A DNA stretch of 64,000 nt, taken from contig NW_006768768.1 of NCBI RefSeq assembly GCF_000204055.1, positions 2,552,882 through 2,616,881 of the forward strand, in the 5' to 3' direction. The notes beneath the pieces were generated by a model. The model saw only the letters and a program-made list of their open reading frames with translations, made no database searches and was not told where the DNA came from. This stretch comes from Melampsora larici-populina 98AG31. Lineage: Eukaryota > Basidiomycota > Pucciniomycetes > Pucciniales > Melampsoraceae. Positions 32,656 to 46,576 of the stretch are shown piece after piece. Each line of letters begins with the position of its first letter. The first letter of the stretch is position 1. Made by a program: the position numbers and the translations under genes.

Positions 32656-34667
32656 TTTCCAAGAACCTACTTTCTTCATTTTACATCTCTTTATCGATGA
32701 TTTTTTCTCTCGGGTTCTCTTATGTATTGCTTGGTTAGTTATTAAGTATTTATCAACTTAAAGATGACTTTTTTTGGGGTTCATATGAACTTTGTATGTG
32801 CTAGTCTCACTACGACTCTTTACTTATTTCTTTTCTGCATCGTTGTTTTTGATTAGTTGTTGAAGTGTTTTTTTATTGTGGAGTTTGGTTAGACTTTTTC
32901 TTTTTTGGTTGTGTTGATCATTAGTACTTTTTCTTAAGTATATCTATGTGTACTAGTTGCATTAAATGCCATTCATTTTTTTGTTTTTTTTTCAAAAACC
33001 TGTTTTGGTTTGCTTTGTTGAACGGTTTAACTTTGGAGAACTGGTTTGATTGGGTTTATACTTTTGGTCTTTGTTTGCAAAAACGTGATTGGATCATTTG
33101 ATTGGTTTGATTAAGTTGACAGTGAAAGTTAAGTAGTCACATGGGACAATGATTGGGATTACACCACACATTTGATTTTATTCTCGGATAGAATTTGCAC
33201 CACGTGACGTATAAACCTACTTGCAGTATACCCAAGAAACTTTTTCAGTCTGATGTATCCATGGACCATAAGTGAAGATGATGAAAACCGTATTGCAAAC
33301 AGCTTGCAATTCCATCCTAATGTAAATACATATCTTCAAGGCAACAGACATTGATAGGAAAATTGACGTTCATGAGGGTTTGGTAAGGGTTCATGAACAA
33401 AAAGAACACAGTAAAGGAATCGAATGAGATCATTTGGTTGAGATGTGAAAGAAAGAAAGTTGAGTATGTCTTAGGGGTTGAGGGTTGAAACACGGAGAAA
33501 GGAAAGAGATTGAAATTCCTGAAGAACAAAACATCATGATGGGTTAATGAAGAGTGAGAATTACATTAAAGGTCAAGTGATATTGTTGTATGAAAAGGTT
33601 TATAAATGGGTTTTGAGATTTGTTTATTTTGTTTGAAAGATGAAAGGTTTTGATCAGGATGGATGGATGGGCTTTTTAAGGGATTTTTGGAATTCATCGT
33701 GGTTTATATCATTCTTTTTGAGGTTTGATAAATTTGATTTGATTTTAATATCAAGAAAGATGAGAGGAAGAGAAATTCCAAAAAAGTCTATGACATTTTT
33801 TTTTGAAAATATAGGATAAATTTTGAATCAGACGAGATTCGAGATAGACCGTGAGGATACCTTGAATGGATTTCAGATATGTGTCTTTAAATGAAAGTAC
33901 ATAGATAGATATACCCATTGAAAGTCTCTTGTCTATGAATAATATTGTTGATGAAAATTGATTTAGATTACCCACATTGATAGCTAATTTTCACTTTGTA
34001 CGGATCAGGAATGACCCAAGAAGAGTATGATCCCGAATTGTCACGGGATTTTGATTTTCTTGTGTATTTATCAGTTGATGGAAAATTGATATTTTGATTC
34101 ACACCAAATTGGTCCAGAGGGTTAAGAATTGTTGAGTTAAGTATCCTCTCTGCATGCATGCATGTCTTTCGAAATTCCTCATAGTATTAGTATGAATTCA
34201 TTTTTGAGCTACTCGAAAATGAAATTCCTTTTGGTGGTGTTGCAGAGGAGAGGTGGTGATGGATTTGTGGAGGGAAGATACGAGCTAGTGAACAATGAGA
34301 TTAAGATTTGGGATGTAAAGTAGAGATGTGATGAAGATAAGATACTCATGGTTGTGAGTAGAATGAAGAATGAATGAATGAATGTAGGTAGATCAAGGGA
34401 TGATGATGAAGGAAATATACTTTGAGGTTGAGCCCTTTGAATGAGTACTGAATGTGAAACGAGAATCAGAGGATAGCTTTCAGTGTGAGTGAAGTGTTAC
34501 AGAGATTGACATTTGAAAGTGGAAATCTATCGATTGCAAAATCAAATCGATTTCTCAACTTACCACTAATACCATTTCACTACTCAACTTCAACTTCTAA
34601 TCAAACCAAACCAACTCATGAAAACAAAGAACATCATCATCAACAACAATAACTAATCAAAAGAGAC
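32656..34667. other. 2 kb intergenic, no gene recognised
   Basis: T-rich 3' flank of the RlpA-like gene, then a long AT-rich upstream region of the TMEM41-like gene with a GAATGAATGAATGAATG microsatellite near 34366. Minus-strand frames here show no domain. Confidence 0.5.
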
Positions 34668-36845
34668 ATGAATCATAAAATAGAAAATCAAAATCAAATC
34701 AAATCAACTTCAACTAATGATCATTCAATCACTAACCCTTCATCACCTATCAAATCATCAACTCATTCTTCATTACAACTTATCAATCCTACTTCTTCAG
34801 CTTATGTAGCTCTCACTCCTACTTTAGATTCTAACATCATTCATCATCAATCTCATCATCATCAATCTCAATCTCAATCTCATACTTTTAAATCTTTCTC
34901 TCCTCAATTCAATAGATCCTTCTCTTCTTCTTCTTCTTCAGCAGCAGCTTCTTCAAATCTAAGACTCTCTACTTCTCAACATACTCTCAAGACTCTAGCC
35001 GGTGGTAGATATTATGATGAATATGATGAAGATGAATCAAGTGATTTAGATCAATTACCTCCATTACCTAATTCAGCTTCGTCTCATCATTCTTCTAGAA
35101 GATCTCCTCATCAAGCTTCTTTTCCACCGGCTTCGACTCCTAACTCGACTCCTATTCGATCAAATCAAACATCACCTTTATCTCATCATCATCATCATCA
35201 AAATCATAGACCTCCCTTAAGACTTAATTTACAATCTTCTAATTCAATCATCATCGATCTCACTCCACCATCAGCTTCATCTCCTACTCATCCTCAAGCG
35301 TTCATTCCCTCTACTTCTACGACTCCTACTCCTACGACTACTACTACCAATTCACATTTACTTAATCATGAACCTTTTCATTTGTTTTCAGCTGAAGATT
35401 GGAATACATTCTCACTTCAACGTCCTTTACTTTCATTAGGTATCAAATTAGGTGGACTTTTAGTGGCTTCTGCTTTGTTGTTGAGTGCTGTGATTTGGGT
35501 TTTACTTCCACCGGTGGCGGAAGAACATAGATCGATGTTGACTTTACCGACTAGTTTTGATGCACTTAAAAAATTAAATCAACTTTTACAAGTAAGTGGA
35601 TTTGATATCAAAAAAGATCATTAGGAAAGATTTCATACTGAGTTTTTGATTTTTTTTTTTGATTTTCTTGTTGATTTTTTTATATAGATTTATAAAACTA
35701 AAAACTATTATAGATTACTTTCATCATTTATCTTGATTTATCTATTCTTACAAGCTTTTTCATTACCCGGTTCGATGTATTTATCAATCTTAGCAGGTGC
35801 GATGTATGGGGTGAAGTTAGGATTACCCCTAGTTTCATTCTGTGTAGGAACAGGAGCTTTGTTATGTTATAAACTGTCATCAAACTTAGGAAGTACAATC
35901 TTTTTATATTCACCATCACTTAGGAATCGATTAGAAGTATGGAAGATGAAGATTGAAACGAAAACCAATCGATTGGATTTGTTTTCATACTTGATCGTCA
36001 TTCGAATCTCTCCTTTACCACCTCATTGGGTCGTAAACCTTTTGGCTCCACATGTTGGGATTGAGTTAGGAATCTTTTGGTTATCAACTTGTATTGGGAT
36101 CATGCCTGTGACATTGATTCATACTCAATTAGGTACTACTTTAGATCAAATGGTCGGACCTGAAGATTTATCATTACTGAACCCTAAGAACTTGTTTGGA
36201 TTAGGATTAGTGGCTATTGGAGTCTTAGTGCCTGTAGGAATCCGATGGTATTGTCAAAAAGAACTAGAAGAATCGAGTGGGACGAGTGAAGGAGGTGGGC
36301 ATAGTAGAAGGATCGGATTGAGTGAAGAGAATGAAGAAGAAGATCGTAGGTTAGGTAGATTGAGAAGTTTAAGTGGTCATAGTTATGATGGTAGATTAAC
36401 TCGTAATTCGTCGGTCACTAGTTTGTCTGGGTTGAATCGATCGGCATCTACGGATACTTTGGTGCTTTCTTTGTCTAGAAGAACTTCTTCACCTAATCAG
36501 ATTAGTTCTAGAAAACATGAAGAAGTTGAAGTGGTTGAAGAAGAACAAGAAGATGACCATGAAGATGAGGAGGAGGATATGAATGATGAGCTTAGTATGA
36601 AGAAAACGTTTAGGAAAAAGAATGCGAAGGGTTCGGGATTGGCTTCATCGTTGGTTCAGAACCCACGGAATAAAGCGGCTAGGGTCTTGGGAATCTCTTC
36701 TAATACTACTCATCATCCAAAAGTTCATCATCATCAGAAAGCTCATCATCATCATCATCAAACGAATCCTTTATCACCGGTGGATGGATTAGGTGGGATT
36801 TCTTTGTCGGATACTAGTCTGGGTCGTAGTCGTGGTCGTCATTAA
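34668..36845 (+). CDS. TMEM41-like VTT-domain membrane protein (SNARE-associated Golgi family), 693 aa
   Basis: Two exons, 34668-35591 and 35688-36845, split by a 96 bp intron. The first 240 residues are low complexity (Ser, His, Asn, Thr). A membrane segment LGGLLVASALLLSAVIWVLL precedes the VTT core in exon 2: FLQAFSLPGSMYLSILAGAM, VSFCVGTGALLCYKLSSNLG, LIVIRISPLPPHWVVNLLAP and STCIGIMPVTLIHTQLGTTL. The FLQ-F-PGS, GA-CY-LS and R-SP-PP-W-N motifs match TMEM41/TVP38-type proteins best; TMEM41B is an ER lipid scramblase needed for autophagosome formation and lipid mobilisation. The C-terminal 200 residues are an acidic, then His-rich tail, presumably cytosolic. The extra N- and C-terminal low-complexity regions make it much longer than the animal protein. 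TVP38 is the alternative assignment. Confidence 0.82.
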
Positions 36846-39800
36846 AAGTTTTTCATCTTTTTGGTCTTTCCTTTTCTTTTTGGTCTTTTCTTTTCTTTTC
36901 TCATGTGTTTTTTTTTTCGTTTCTTTCATTTATCTTGTTACCTTTTTTTTGTCAACTTAAAAATAAACTCAATGTTGTATCAATTTATTTCATTCATTCT
37001 TTCTTCTTCATTTCATTCTTTCAATTTGGTTTGGTTTGGTTTGGTTTGGTTTTGGTTAAATTGGTATCTTGTGTTTTTTTATTACTTTTTTCTTTACCGA
37101 AAACTAAAAATTCAAAAAATGTGTGTTTGTGTATGTTGGTTTGGTATGTTTGGTTTAGTTTGGTCTAGGTTTGGTTTAGGTTGTTTGGTTTAGGTTGTAG
37201 GTGTTTAGAATACCGAGGTTTTGGATTTTTACACCGTTTTAAGTTTTGTGTCGTTCTATATTTTTGGTTTTTTGGGGGAGGAGGAGCAGGGAAGTGAAGG
37301 GAAGTGAAGGGAAGGTCTTTATGAAATGAAATTTATCTTTTTTTTGCACTACATGCTACATAATTCACACTGCTGGAATTATGAGGTGTGAAAGCTGATT
37401 GAACTTGAGATGAATGTCTGTGATTTTCTTTTTCTTTAATGGATGAGTCTTTTTTGTCATAATATTAAGATCTTGGAAGTTTGTATTGGGATTCCTTCTT
37501 GCTGTGTAGTACTAATTAACTCACACTGGCTTTGTTTTTTTCTTTTTATCATTTTGGTTTATGAAATCAGAAATAGGTGGTTTGATTCTAGTTAGGAAAA
37601 GTAGGAGTTATGAAGGTTAGGTGTGGGGGAAGGTTTGTGGTTTTGGAATGAGATGTTGAAAGGAAACATTCATGATTAACAGAATTGAGTACATAGCATC
37701 AGATGAGCATATGTAAGAGTTCTTATCATGGGTAACAAGAAGATAAATTTGATTTATAAAATCCTTAAATGGTTTTAAATTTATTGACTGTGTAGTTTAT
37801 CAACATTAATAATAAAGCTTAATAGAAGGATTTAAATCTTGATGGCTTGAATGTTACACTAAGTTCAAGATTGTGATATGGTTCTTTATGCAAAGAAACT
37901 TCTTGGGAAAGGTTTCTGTGGATGGTCTTATATATATATAACAGAATCTCCAGTTTTGTTTTCCTTTTGCAATTTTTAGTTTGGATAAAGTATTGATACT
38001 TTTTGGATACTAGAATTGGTGTATGGTTTGCTGATCAGACCAGGATATTTAACAAGAAATCTTACATAAATGAAAAGATTTGTGTGAACAGGTTCTTGAA
38101 CTGATTTGTTAGTCTTGTTGCTTGATAGATGGACCAACAAGCCAAACTTTCACTTTCTTACCCTTCTAACTTTTTTTGGTTGAACATTTTGGGCCTTGTT
38201 GTCTTTTTGAAAGTGGAACAATGGAGAATCAAAATGGGGTCACTTGGGCTGCTTTGGTCTATTTTGGATGACCCTGTGTTGGGCAAAGATATTGTAAATA
38301 GGTTTAATGAGAAGTGATTCTTGTGGATGCTCATCTCTTATGGTTTTTTTTGGATTCCTAACTAGAAGTGCTCACAACAGCTTCCATACTCTTCCATAAC
38401 TCAACTCTTGTGACAAATGGCAACAGGTTTGTTGTAGTGTAATGAGGTGGGTATATGGGAAAGATTCATTGGATTTCTATGCATTTTGTAGTGTTATGTG
38501 TATCATGATAACTAGATAACGCACAAATTCATTTTAACAAGTTTAATGGAAGACAAAATAAGCATAAGACAACTGTATCCAGTTGGTTTGGTTGGATTTG
38601 ATGAGATCTTCTGTATCAAGATTGTTGATGACAGCAGAGGATGTTTCCAGTATGTAGAAGACAGTAATTGAGGCCTCTACATGTGACACATCCATTTTCA
38701 GAAAGTACAGTGAACCCACTTTGGACAAAGATGATTAGACATCCTATGTCTGATCCATGTCCCACTGTCTGGGCTTCTTTACAAAGGGAAGTCTGAAGAC
38801 CTATTTGAGACATGTATCAATGTTCTACCACAATGCATTTGTGTGTGTACATTTGTGTGCTACAGGGGAATGGATGTGGTGTCGAAAAGATGCATAAACC
38901 TACCTTGCAGATTGATTCTTGCAGAGGTGGAACAGTCAAGTTTTGGGTGCTTGGGAAATCAATATTGAAGGATAGATATACACCAAGGTCATGTCAGTTT
39001 TTGATCTTGGCTTGCACAAAGTAAAGTCACTTAACATGCATTGGTATCTTAATCTCATCATTGCTGTTAAAATTTGTGCTTTATGAATAAATTCCTTGAG
39101 AGCTTGTGATTTGTGATATAAAACCCCTTTGGAAAGATGCAGTTGAATATCTGTTACTCACAAGATGCCAAAGCTGAGCCTACAGTATAAACAAACTAGT
39201 AAGTATCAGATTTCACTAAATGTCAAGTAAAATGTTTACACACACCTTGATAATCCACTCCACACTTGGCATAAGTTCTCCTTGGTCTTTGGGAGGAGAG
39301 TAAATTTTGATTTGGGGATCCAAGATGCATTGGTTGGACAAAATCTTGATCAAAACCTTTTGGCTCCTGATGAGCAAATGAATATAACAAGTCAAACTTC
39401 ATGGTGGACTTATATGAAGTTTGATGTCAATAATATCAGCTGCGGGCAGTGCGGCAGGAATTTAAATGGTGGAGTCCCGGCTCATTGTTTTACAAGGCCT
39501 GTGGAAGCCTTTGAGATTCTTCAATCCCAAGCTGAGTTAAACACACCTGATCTTGATGAACGTTCAAGTGACTCTGCCACTAAATATCGGTGGGATTCTA
39601 GGCATGGGCAGGCTTGATAGAATTTCTCAAAGATTGTGACACAGAAATTCTTTTACAAAAGACCAAGATCTTATATCTTTGCAAAATATTCACACCTGGA
39701 CCATCCTTGTGGAATGTGTTTGATATTGAATTAGACACATTCTGCCTGATGGATTTGAGTGGTCTTATCATTTGGATGACACAGGTGACATGTTTGACAT

Positions 39801-42800
39801 TTTAACAGAAATTGTATGATGTAAGCTCCCTAATTCATATCTTTTTTGTTCCATCAAGATGAGTTAATTAACTACTTCACATATACTTCATTGAGCAGAA
39901 CACACTGCCTGGTAAAGATTTTTTAGGTACACTTTCCTTGTTAATCTTAACAAAGGCACAACTTAGGATGCAATTCCATGACTAAGTTTTTGGCAAAGTA
40001 GGTATATATCCGTAACTCCAAACCAAGTTTTTCACCGGGGAAGTTTGGATTGAATTACACAATCCAAACTCTCACATCAACTACTTTGACCAAAACCTTA
40101 TTGATAGAATCCATTCTCACAGTTGGAAATTTTTAATTCCACCCACCCACCCAGCTGGGCGCCAAGATCAGCCTGACATCAACGGTGAAGTATACCGTGA
40201 CGCAAAGATGGCAGAGCCCTGCGCCCGGGCTCCCCCAAACAAACTTCAACCTCAGCCATAATTATAGACCAAGGTTGAAGATTGTAAGTAATTAATGTAC
40301 ATAGAAAACATGTAATCCATGTTTTCAACATAAGATATTTATTAACAATAGACTTATTAAATATACTCCAATAATCTTACCATGAGAGTAAGAAAACTTA
40401 GAGAATGGATACCTGTTTTTTTGTTGTCAGGAATGAACATTGATTGGATTGGAGTCAAAGTGGGTACCTGAACAGGTGATTTGAGTGAGTGGTAGATTGA
40501 CTGATAGTAATGTCCTCCTATGCTTTTCTTAATGTGTAAGTAAAACCTTCCTTAATTATGATTGCACTTTGTATTAAAACTCACTGAACATTCCAACAGA
40601 ACTGTTGGTCTTGATCTGGAATACATAGCTGAACACTTCCCTGGTGATTACATTGCCAGCAAGCCCTGTATCTCTGGAACTGCAATGTACCTCTTCATCA
40701 AGGAGAATTGAAGAACCAGCACAGTGAGGTGCACTCAGTGCTAAGTCTCCAAACAATCAAGATGAAAATTGATTCCCTTGAAAGAAAAGTACCATGACCA
40801 GGCTGATTAATTTGATGCTGTTACAATCAAGCATCTCACCAACATCCTTGGTGTTCCAGAGGGAAGGGCTTTCCTGGTACCATCTGCCAAATTGCTGGTA
40901 CTTCAGGTATGTTTTATGTTTTGAAAATTCATGGTTGTAGATGCTAACTATCAAACAATTAGGTTGCCCAAGTGTTTCTCCCCAATGCATAATCTCTGGG
41001 CAACAAGGACTTGGTGTTGGAGTTGGGGCGCAAGAAGGTGAAGTAGTTTGTCTTCATGGTGAGTGTCCATGGTACTCAGGAGGAGAAATATTGGACTTGC
41101 CTAGGCCCAACATTGTAGCAATACATCACGGTTTATATTCACCACAACCACACAGCAAATAAAAAACATTGTCAAAGGACTGTCATGGACAAAGCCCGGC
41201 CCCTGGCTGATCTTTGCACAAGACCTGACAGCTATTGATTAGGAATATGACCTGGACCCGGAGACGTGTCCGGCCCCAGGGCATTGCACAACCTTGGAAA
41301 GGCCCTGTTGCATCTTCAAGCAGACCAGGGCCAGCTGCAGGGCTGTATTGAGCCTGAGAGGATAGAACCAAAAACTTCAAGGCCAGGGCCCGTGGCGGGG
41401 CTTCTGGGGCTAATCAAGCCAAGCTCAGCTGACCTGGGGTGTGTGCCACACGTCTCCAGGAAATCATTGGGCAAGCTTGGGTGTGCAGAGCCAGGGCCAG
41501 GTCATAGCCATACTATTGAGCTTTATTTTCTTCTTATCTTCCTCCACGCCATCCTGGCATGCATGTGAATCTACCTGTGCACCTAGCCATTTCTTACCCT
41601 CCTAGCAACTGTGGAAGTATCTTACCACACTGTGCCTTTGGTGGGAAGTAGCAATTATTTAACAATTTTGTGTGAATGAGACCAGACCCACTGACCTATC
41701 CGTTGTCATGCAGATATCTTGAACAAGTCCTGCACTATGATCAAGAGGTTTTTGATGCAAAAAAATCCTGGGCCAACATCAAAGCCTCTGGCCAACCGCC
41801 AGCTCCTCTTTTGGCTCAATTTCTAGCATCTGCTCAAGACAATCGCATGGAGAGGTGTGGATCTGGTAATGGTAATGCATTGGGGAGGTCTGGCTCTGGT
41901 CATATGGATACAGAGGAGGATGGCAAGGAGGAGGAATAAAACACTGGATATCAACTGTAGATAGTTTGATCAACTCAAATCAAAGTCCCTTGCTCTTGTG
42001 ATACATAATTGAATCATGTCTTTGTGCTGCTCACCCTACCATACAACAAGCATTGGGAGTGTTTGGTATGAATTTGGATTGAATTCTGCATTCTGCTTAC
42101 ATCCCACACTCTCCAGCACGCGCACGCGAGCTAAGTAACATACAAGCCTACCCCATTGGTGCTGTGTGTCTTAGCTGTGAGATCTTTGAATGTGAGGTTG
42201 GGTATTTGAGTGGGTGTAGATCTCATGCAGTGCACATATCATCTTTAGGAGAGATATCCATCTCAAAATGGTTGGGGGTTCCTTCAGTGATGTAGTGGTG
42301 GGACAATGTGACCAGGGGGTGGCAATTGTGACCGGGTGGCAGGGGGGATCACAGGTGGTAGGCTGGTGGAAGGGGCAATCATGGAGCATACTTAGCCATA
42401 ACTGCTGCACTTTTCAGCATCTGTGGTGATAAGCTCAATTAAAGTGCTGTATTGGCTGTATTTTGGAAATTTATGTGCAAAAATTCAAAATAAATCACTC
42501 AGGACACAAATTTCCTGAAGAGATGTATTAAAATGTTTTGTGTTGTTTTGTTTTTAGAAGTAAGAGGTATGAATGAATGAATAAGTCAAAAAAACAATTG
42601 AATTTTAGGTGTTTTGTTTTGTTTATACGCTTTTTATTTCTTGATCTTGTTTTGAATTATAATTTTTTCTTGATGATTCAGCAAAAAAAGAAAGTAGTAT
42701 ATGTGACCTCCTCAAAAATAAAACCTTGGTAAATCATTTTAGTTTTTTCATTATGAGTTTGTATGTATATATATAGGTTTTTTCTTTAATTTTCATGAAT

Positions 42801-43575
42801 ATGGAAAGAATTCTTCATTGGTTACGTACACTTTCTGTTTTTGATAAAGTGGTGGAGTTTTGAAATGATGAATGAAATTTTTATTGAATTTTTTCAGTGC
42901 AAATCAACGAGTCAAAGAAATGACGTAAAATGAGTGTTTTAACTTTGAAAAAGACAGTTTGATCTCACTTTCTGTAATTAGGATCTGAAGATAAGAATTC
43001 ACTGCAGTGGAGGAGATAACTTTGGATTCAAAAGTATGTATAGTATAATGAAGTGTATATACAAGCAGGTTAAGAACTTGAGTATCACCACAAGGTGGTC
43101 GAGATTCACCGTGCATTCGCGTATATTATTTTGCAATTTAAAGAAAGGGTCCTGGAGTCTGAATGTACAAATTTTCTTCTTCGCATTCATCAAACTTTGC
43201 ATATGTGTATTGATTTATCAATATCAAAAAATGCAAAGAGACTCAAGGGATATGAGTGAAGGTTCGGTGATAAGATCTTGTGAGATCATCAGCAGGAGAG
43301 ATATGGGCATTTGGATTTCAAAGTAAAAGGGACAAGTGATTTATCGAGATTACAAAGTATAACGATAAGAAAAACTACAGGTTAATTAAACTTGGGTTTA
43401 AATATTTTCTTGCTGTAAGCTTTGAATTGGGAGAATGGGCAATGATACAAGTTTTCAAGTTAAGCTTGATACTAATAGGACTACATGGTGATTAGACTTT
43501 AAAGGATTGAGAATAGGATGAAAAAAGAATTAAAAGGGATTTCAAGGCTATGAAAGATAAATACTTTCAAGTCCA
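36846..43575. other. 6.7 kb gene-poor, repeat-like block
   Basis: Starts with TTTGGTTTGG repeats (about 37025-37060) in the 3' flank of the TMEM41-like gene. From 37.3 to 42.4 kb the sequence looks like decayed repetitive DNA; frames at 38129-38317, 39282-39617 and 41676-41939 have no recognisable domain and no splice logic. A GC-rich island spans about 41180-41500, and a perfect 11 bp hairpin lies at 40042-40070. From 42.4 to 43.5 kb the sequence is plain AT-rich 3' flank of the next minus-strand gene. Confidence 0.4.
40042..40070. repeat. 11 bp perfect inverted repeat (hairpin), 7 nt loop
   Basis: AGTTTGGATTG (40042-40052) and CAATCCAAACT (40060-40070) are exact reverse complements around AATTACA. 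The core TTTGGATTGAATT recurs at about 42071-42083. Confidence 0.8.
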
Positions 43576-44995
43576 TCAGACCTGTGAACCGTAGGAATGA
43601 AAAGGCAAGAACAGTCAACACAACAGCCCAAGAGGCAAAACAATAAACAAGAGAAAGACGTATAGAAATGGAAATCTGACCTTTAATTTTTGATTCAAAT
43701 CAGTTTCTAATTCCACAACATCAACAACCTTTGTAGGAGTAGAAGTTTTGGGACTAGTTTTGATGGCTTTTGATTCTTCTATTTCTGAAGGTTTTTGAGC
43801 CAAGAGTTGTTTGCCTACATCCGAATGAGTAGTAGTAGAACTTATACTACCACCACGTTTGATATAGTCGTCCATACTTAGTGGTTCATGACTGATTGAG
43901 TTATGGATGATTGGAGCTTCGTGGGTTATATCTTTGGTACAAATGTAAACAAAAAGATAGCAAAGTTAGATATTTATTCAAAGTATTGTAACTTGATCTT
44001 TTTGACTCAACGATGAACGGGGACAGTAGTATGGATTCGATGACGATCGTGAGTTTCTTTTTCGATCACAGGCTGAATCACATTATGAACATGATGATGT
44101 TCTCTAACTTGAACCGTTTCGCCAAGATCAACGACTTCTCGTTTGGTTTCAGCATGAACAACTTGATCTTTGAATTGAGTTCCAATTGACTCGTAAGCAG
44201 CTGCGTCGTCTGCTGTAGCTGACAAGTTCTCATTTATGACGGTCTAAGAGAATCAAAAAGAAATTTGATATGAGTTGAACGCTAGACCATCCTAGAGAAG
44301 ATTGTTAACTTACAGTAGGCGCAACGGTGGTATGATGCACCTCATCACGAACTTCCAAATCTTTGACAGGCTGATGAGATCAACAGAACAATTAGAATGT
44401 GAGCAATTTTCCAGAGATTCTGCGTAGAAACAAAACGAGAGGTACCTGAACGTGATGTTGAACATGATGAATGTGTCGATCATGCTCACGGGCTCTCAAG
44501 ACTTCCTCTGTCTCTTGGTGTTTGATCAAGTTATGAGTTACAGCTAGAGAGTGATATCAAAACATTGTATTGTAACGTCAACGGTTTTGAATTTATTGAA
44601 ATAAAAGTGGTAGACATTTTCACTGACGAGCAACGACTTTTTGAGTTTGGATAGTCTCAGCTGCATCGAGTCCATCCTTCGCCAATGGTTTAACTGCGAT
44701 AGAAGGCACTGTACTTCAGCTTCTGATCATTTCGAAGCGAAGAAACGAGAAATGAGATAGTATAGAACTCACCGACAGATGTTACTTTACTTTCTCCAGT
44801 TACATTCTCGCGAATGACTTCATCCTTTTCCACAACTTGCTCACTGGTAGGTCTGACATCTAGACTTTTCTTCGATTCGGCTGTAGCTTTTGATGAGCGA
44901 CGAGCAGGCTTGATGGAGGAGCTTCTTGTTGGTGAAGATGAGTCGGTACTGGTCTCGTCCTTGTTGGGACTCAGAGCTTTTTTGATCTTGTCCAT
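43576..44995 (-). CDS. His-rich HHxV/QP repeat protein, second member (about 311 aa)
   Basis: Seven or so exons on the minus strand. The start is MDKIKKALSPNKDETSTDSS at 44995, followed by a Ser/Lys-rich stretch, KDGLDAAETIQTQKVVA, then a series of His-rich repeats: HNLIKHQETEEVLRAREHDR, HIHHVQHHVQPVKDLEV, DEVHHTTVAPT, REHHHVHNVIQPVIEKETHD and RHRIHTTVPVHHITHEAPII. The C-terminal segment MDDYIKRGGSISSTTTHSD and a short acidic tail follow; the stop is taken at 43576-43578 after a last small intron. The repeated unit HHV-x-QPV-x-[EK] is the mark of a fungal family often labelled allergen; it is induced by stress in some fungi (general knowledge, not certain here). It is a paralogue, distant, of the gene at 13.0-14.5 kb, and both lie on the same strand. 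Function unknown. Confidence 0.72.
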
Positions 44996-46576
44996 GGTGA
45001 GTTAGAATAATAGGATACTGTGAGGTTCTAGATTGGAATGTTTATTGTCGATGATAATGAGTAAAGGTAAGAATTTCGATCAGTGAAGAACACAGATGTC
45101 TAAAGGCCAGAGAGGTTTTTTTGTGGAAGAAAGTAAGAGATTTTGGAAGCAAGAAGCGATAATTATATCGAAACCAGTCATGATCCTTGAGATTGTACCA
45201 CCAAGTCGTAGGAATGTAATATTTCTTTTTCCGTTCAAGTTGATGACAGGAAGATAATGAAGAAAACAATGAATTGAGCCGGTCTGATTCCATGTTCGGA
45301 AGCCTATGCTAGGCCGAAGGGATGGAAGACGATAAATTACCAATTCAAGAAGCAAGACGACGTGTCTTCGGACTTTATGGTAGACCTTTCAAGGCAATCG
45401 TCTTGATCTACTGTGCTAATTTGTTCTACTCACTGGTACCGGCGTGAATAGGTAGCATTGTGTGAAGACAGTAACAGCGTATAGAATCACACTTCATGCG
45501 AACTATTCATCTTTCTTTTATCTATCAAAGACAATTGTTCGATTCATATGCCTGATCAAGCGTCATGAAGATGATCTAGTAATGAGATCTCCGTTTGCTT
45601 ATTTTGGGCAGCTCGACTCTGCTGAAGCACGCTATCGTCCTGGGCAAGACTCAGAGCAAAGTACATATGCTTACGCAAACCAAGATAAGATGATAGCCAG
45701 ACATAGCCAGTTCATTCGAGGGTTTTTCAAAGCTGTGAGCCATCACTGGATGCAACGGGTGCCACTCCCTTACATCTGATTTAGATACTGGTTCAGATAC
45801 CAAAAAAACCTCTAATCACAGCGTTTGAAGCTCTCTTACGTACATACTCTACAGCTTGCAACTCAATTTGGTTTGGTTGTATGATATAAGGTCTGATGAA
45901 GTTGTAGCTGCGACCACCAGTCGGAATATTCATAAAGGCATCATCGTTACCTGCAAAGAACTCTCTACTTGACTATGTACGACCAGCTTGACTCAAACCA
46001 TTGAACTCAGGCGAGCTACTCGTTGAGGCGGGCAGCTGGCAAAGTCAGGTCTTGTGCGCGTTGTCCACTGTAACCTGAATTTTTTTATCATTTGTTAAAA
46101 AGTGACATTTGACAAAATGTAATAAAAACCCCTAACGCCCACAATCAATGATGGCAAGAAAGACCAACACTCCTTGAAAACAGTGTGAAACTGCGTACAA
46201 AGAGATATGGAAGAGAAAAACACGTGAAGCCAAACAAATAGACTGTCAATTGAAAGTGGGTGTTCCCCAAAAGTGCACCAGGACTGGAATGAAGAAGTAA
46301 AGGAGTGACGATCAAGAAAATAAATTGAAGATAGGCTTGCTACTTGATGGTGAGAATGTGGTGTGCAACCAACATTGATTTTGGTGCGAGTCGCAGGGCT
46401 GGTCCATTCAAGGGATGATGAGGACTTAGAAACCAGGAACGGAGCTGCCGGGGGTGGGCTTCTTGAATCCAGGTGGAGTGTAGCCTGCCTGGAAGTTGTT
46501 TCCCGACCATAAAAAGTTCATTTTCGAGCGTGCCTCAAAATGAGATTTACCCCAAAAGGCTTCCATGCTGGTTGAG
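44996..46576. other. 1.6 kb intergenic, no gene recognised
   Basis: Upstream region of the His-rich gene and 3' flank of the GH12 gene. The open frame at 45462-45779 starts with an alternative codon choice, has no domain and is not called. Confidence 0.5.

Noticed and set aside
39282..39617. 111-codon frame with CGQCG
   Set aside because: A single CxxC in a repeat-like block is not enough; no domain, no neighbouring exons.
41676..41939. 87-codon frame YLEQVLHYDQEVFDAKKSW...
   Set aside because: Protein-like composition and possibly a transposon fragment, but I could not tie it to a family.
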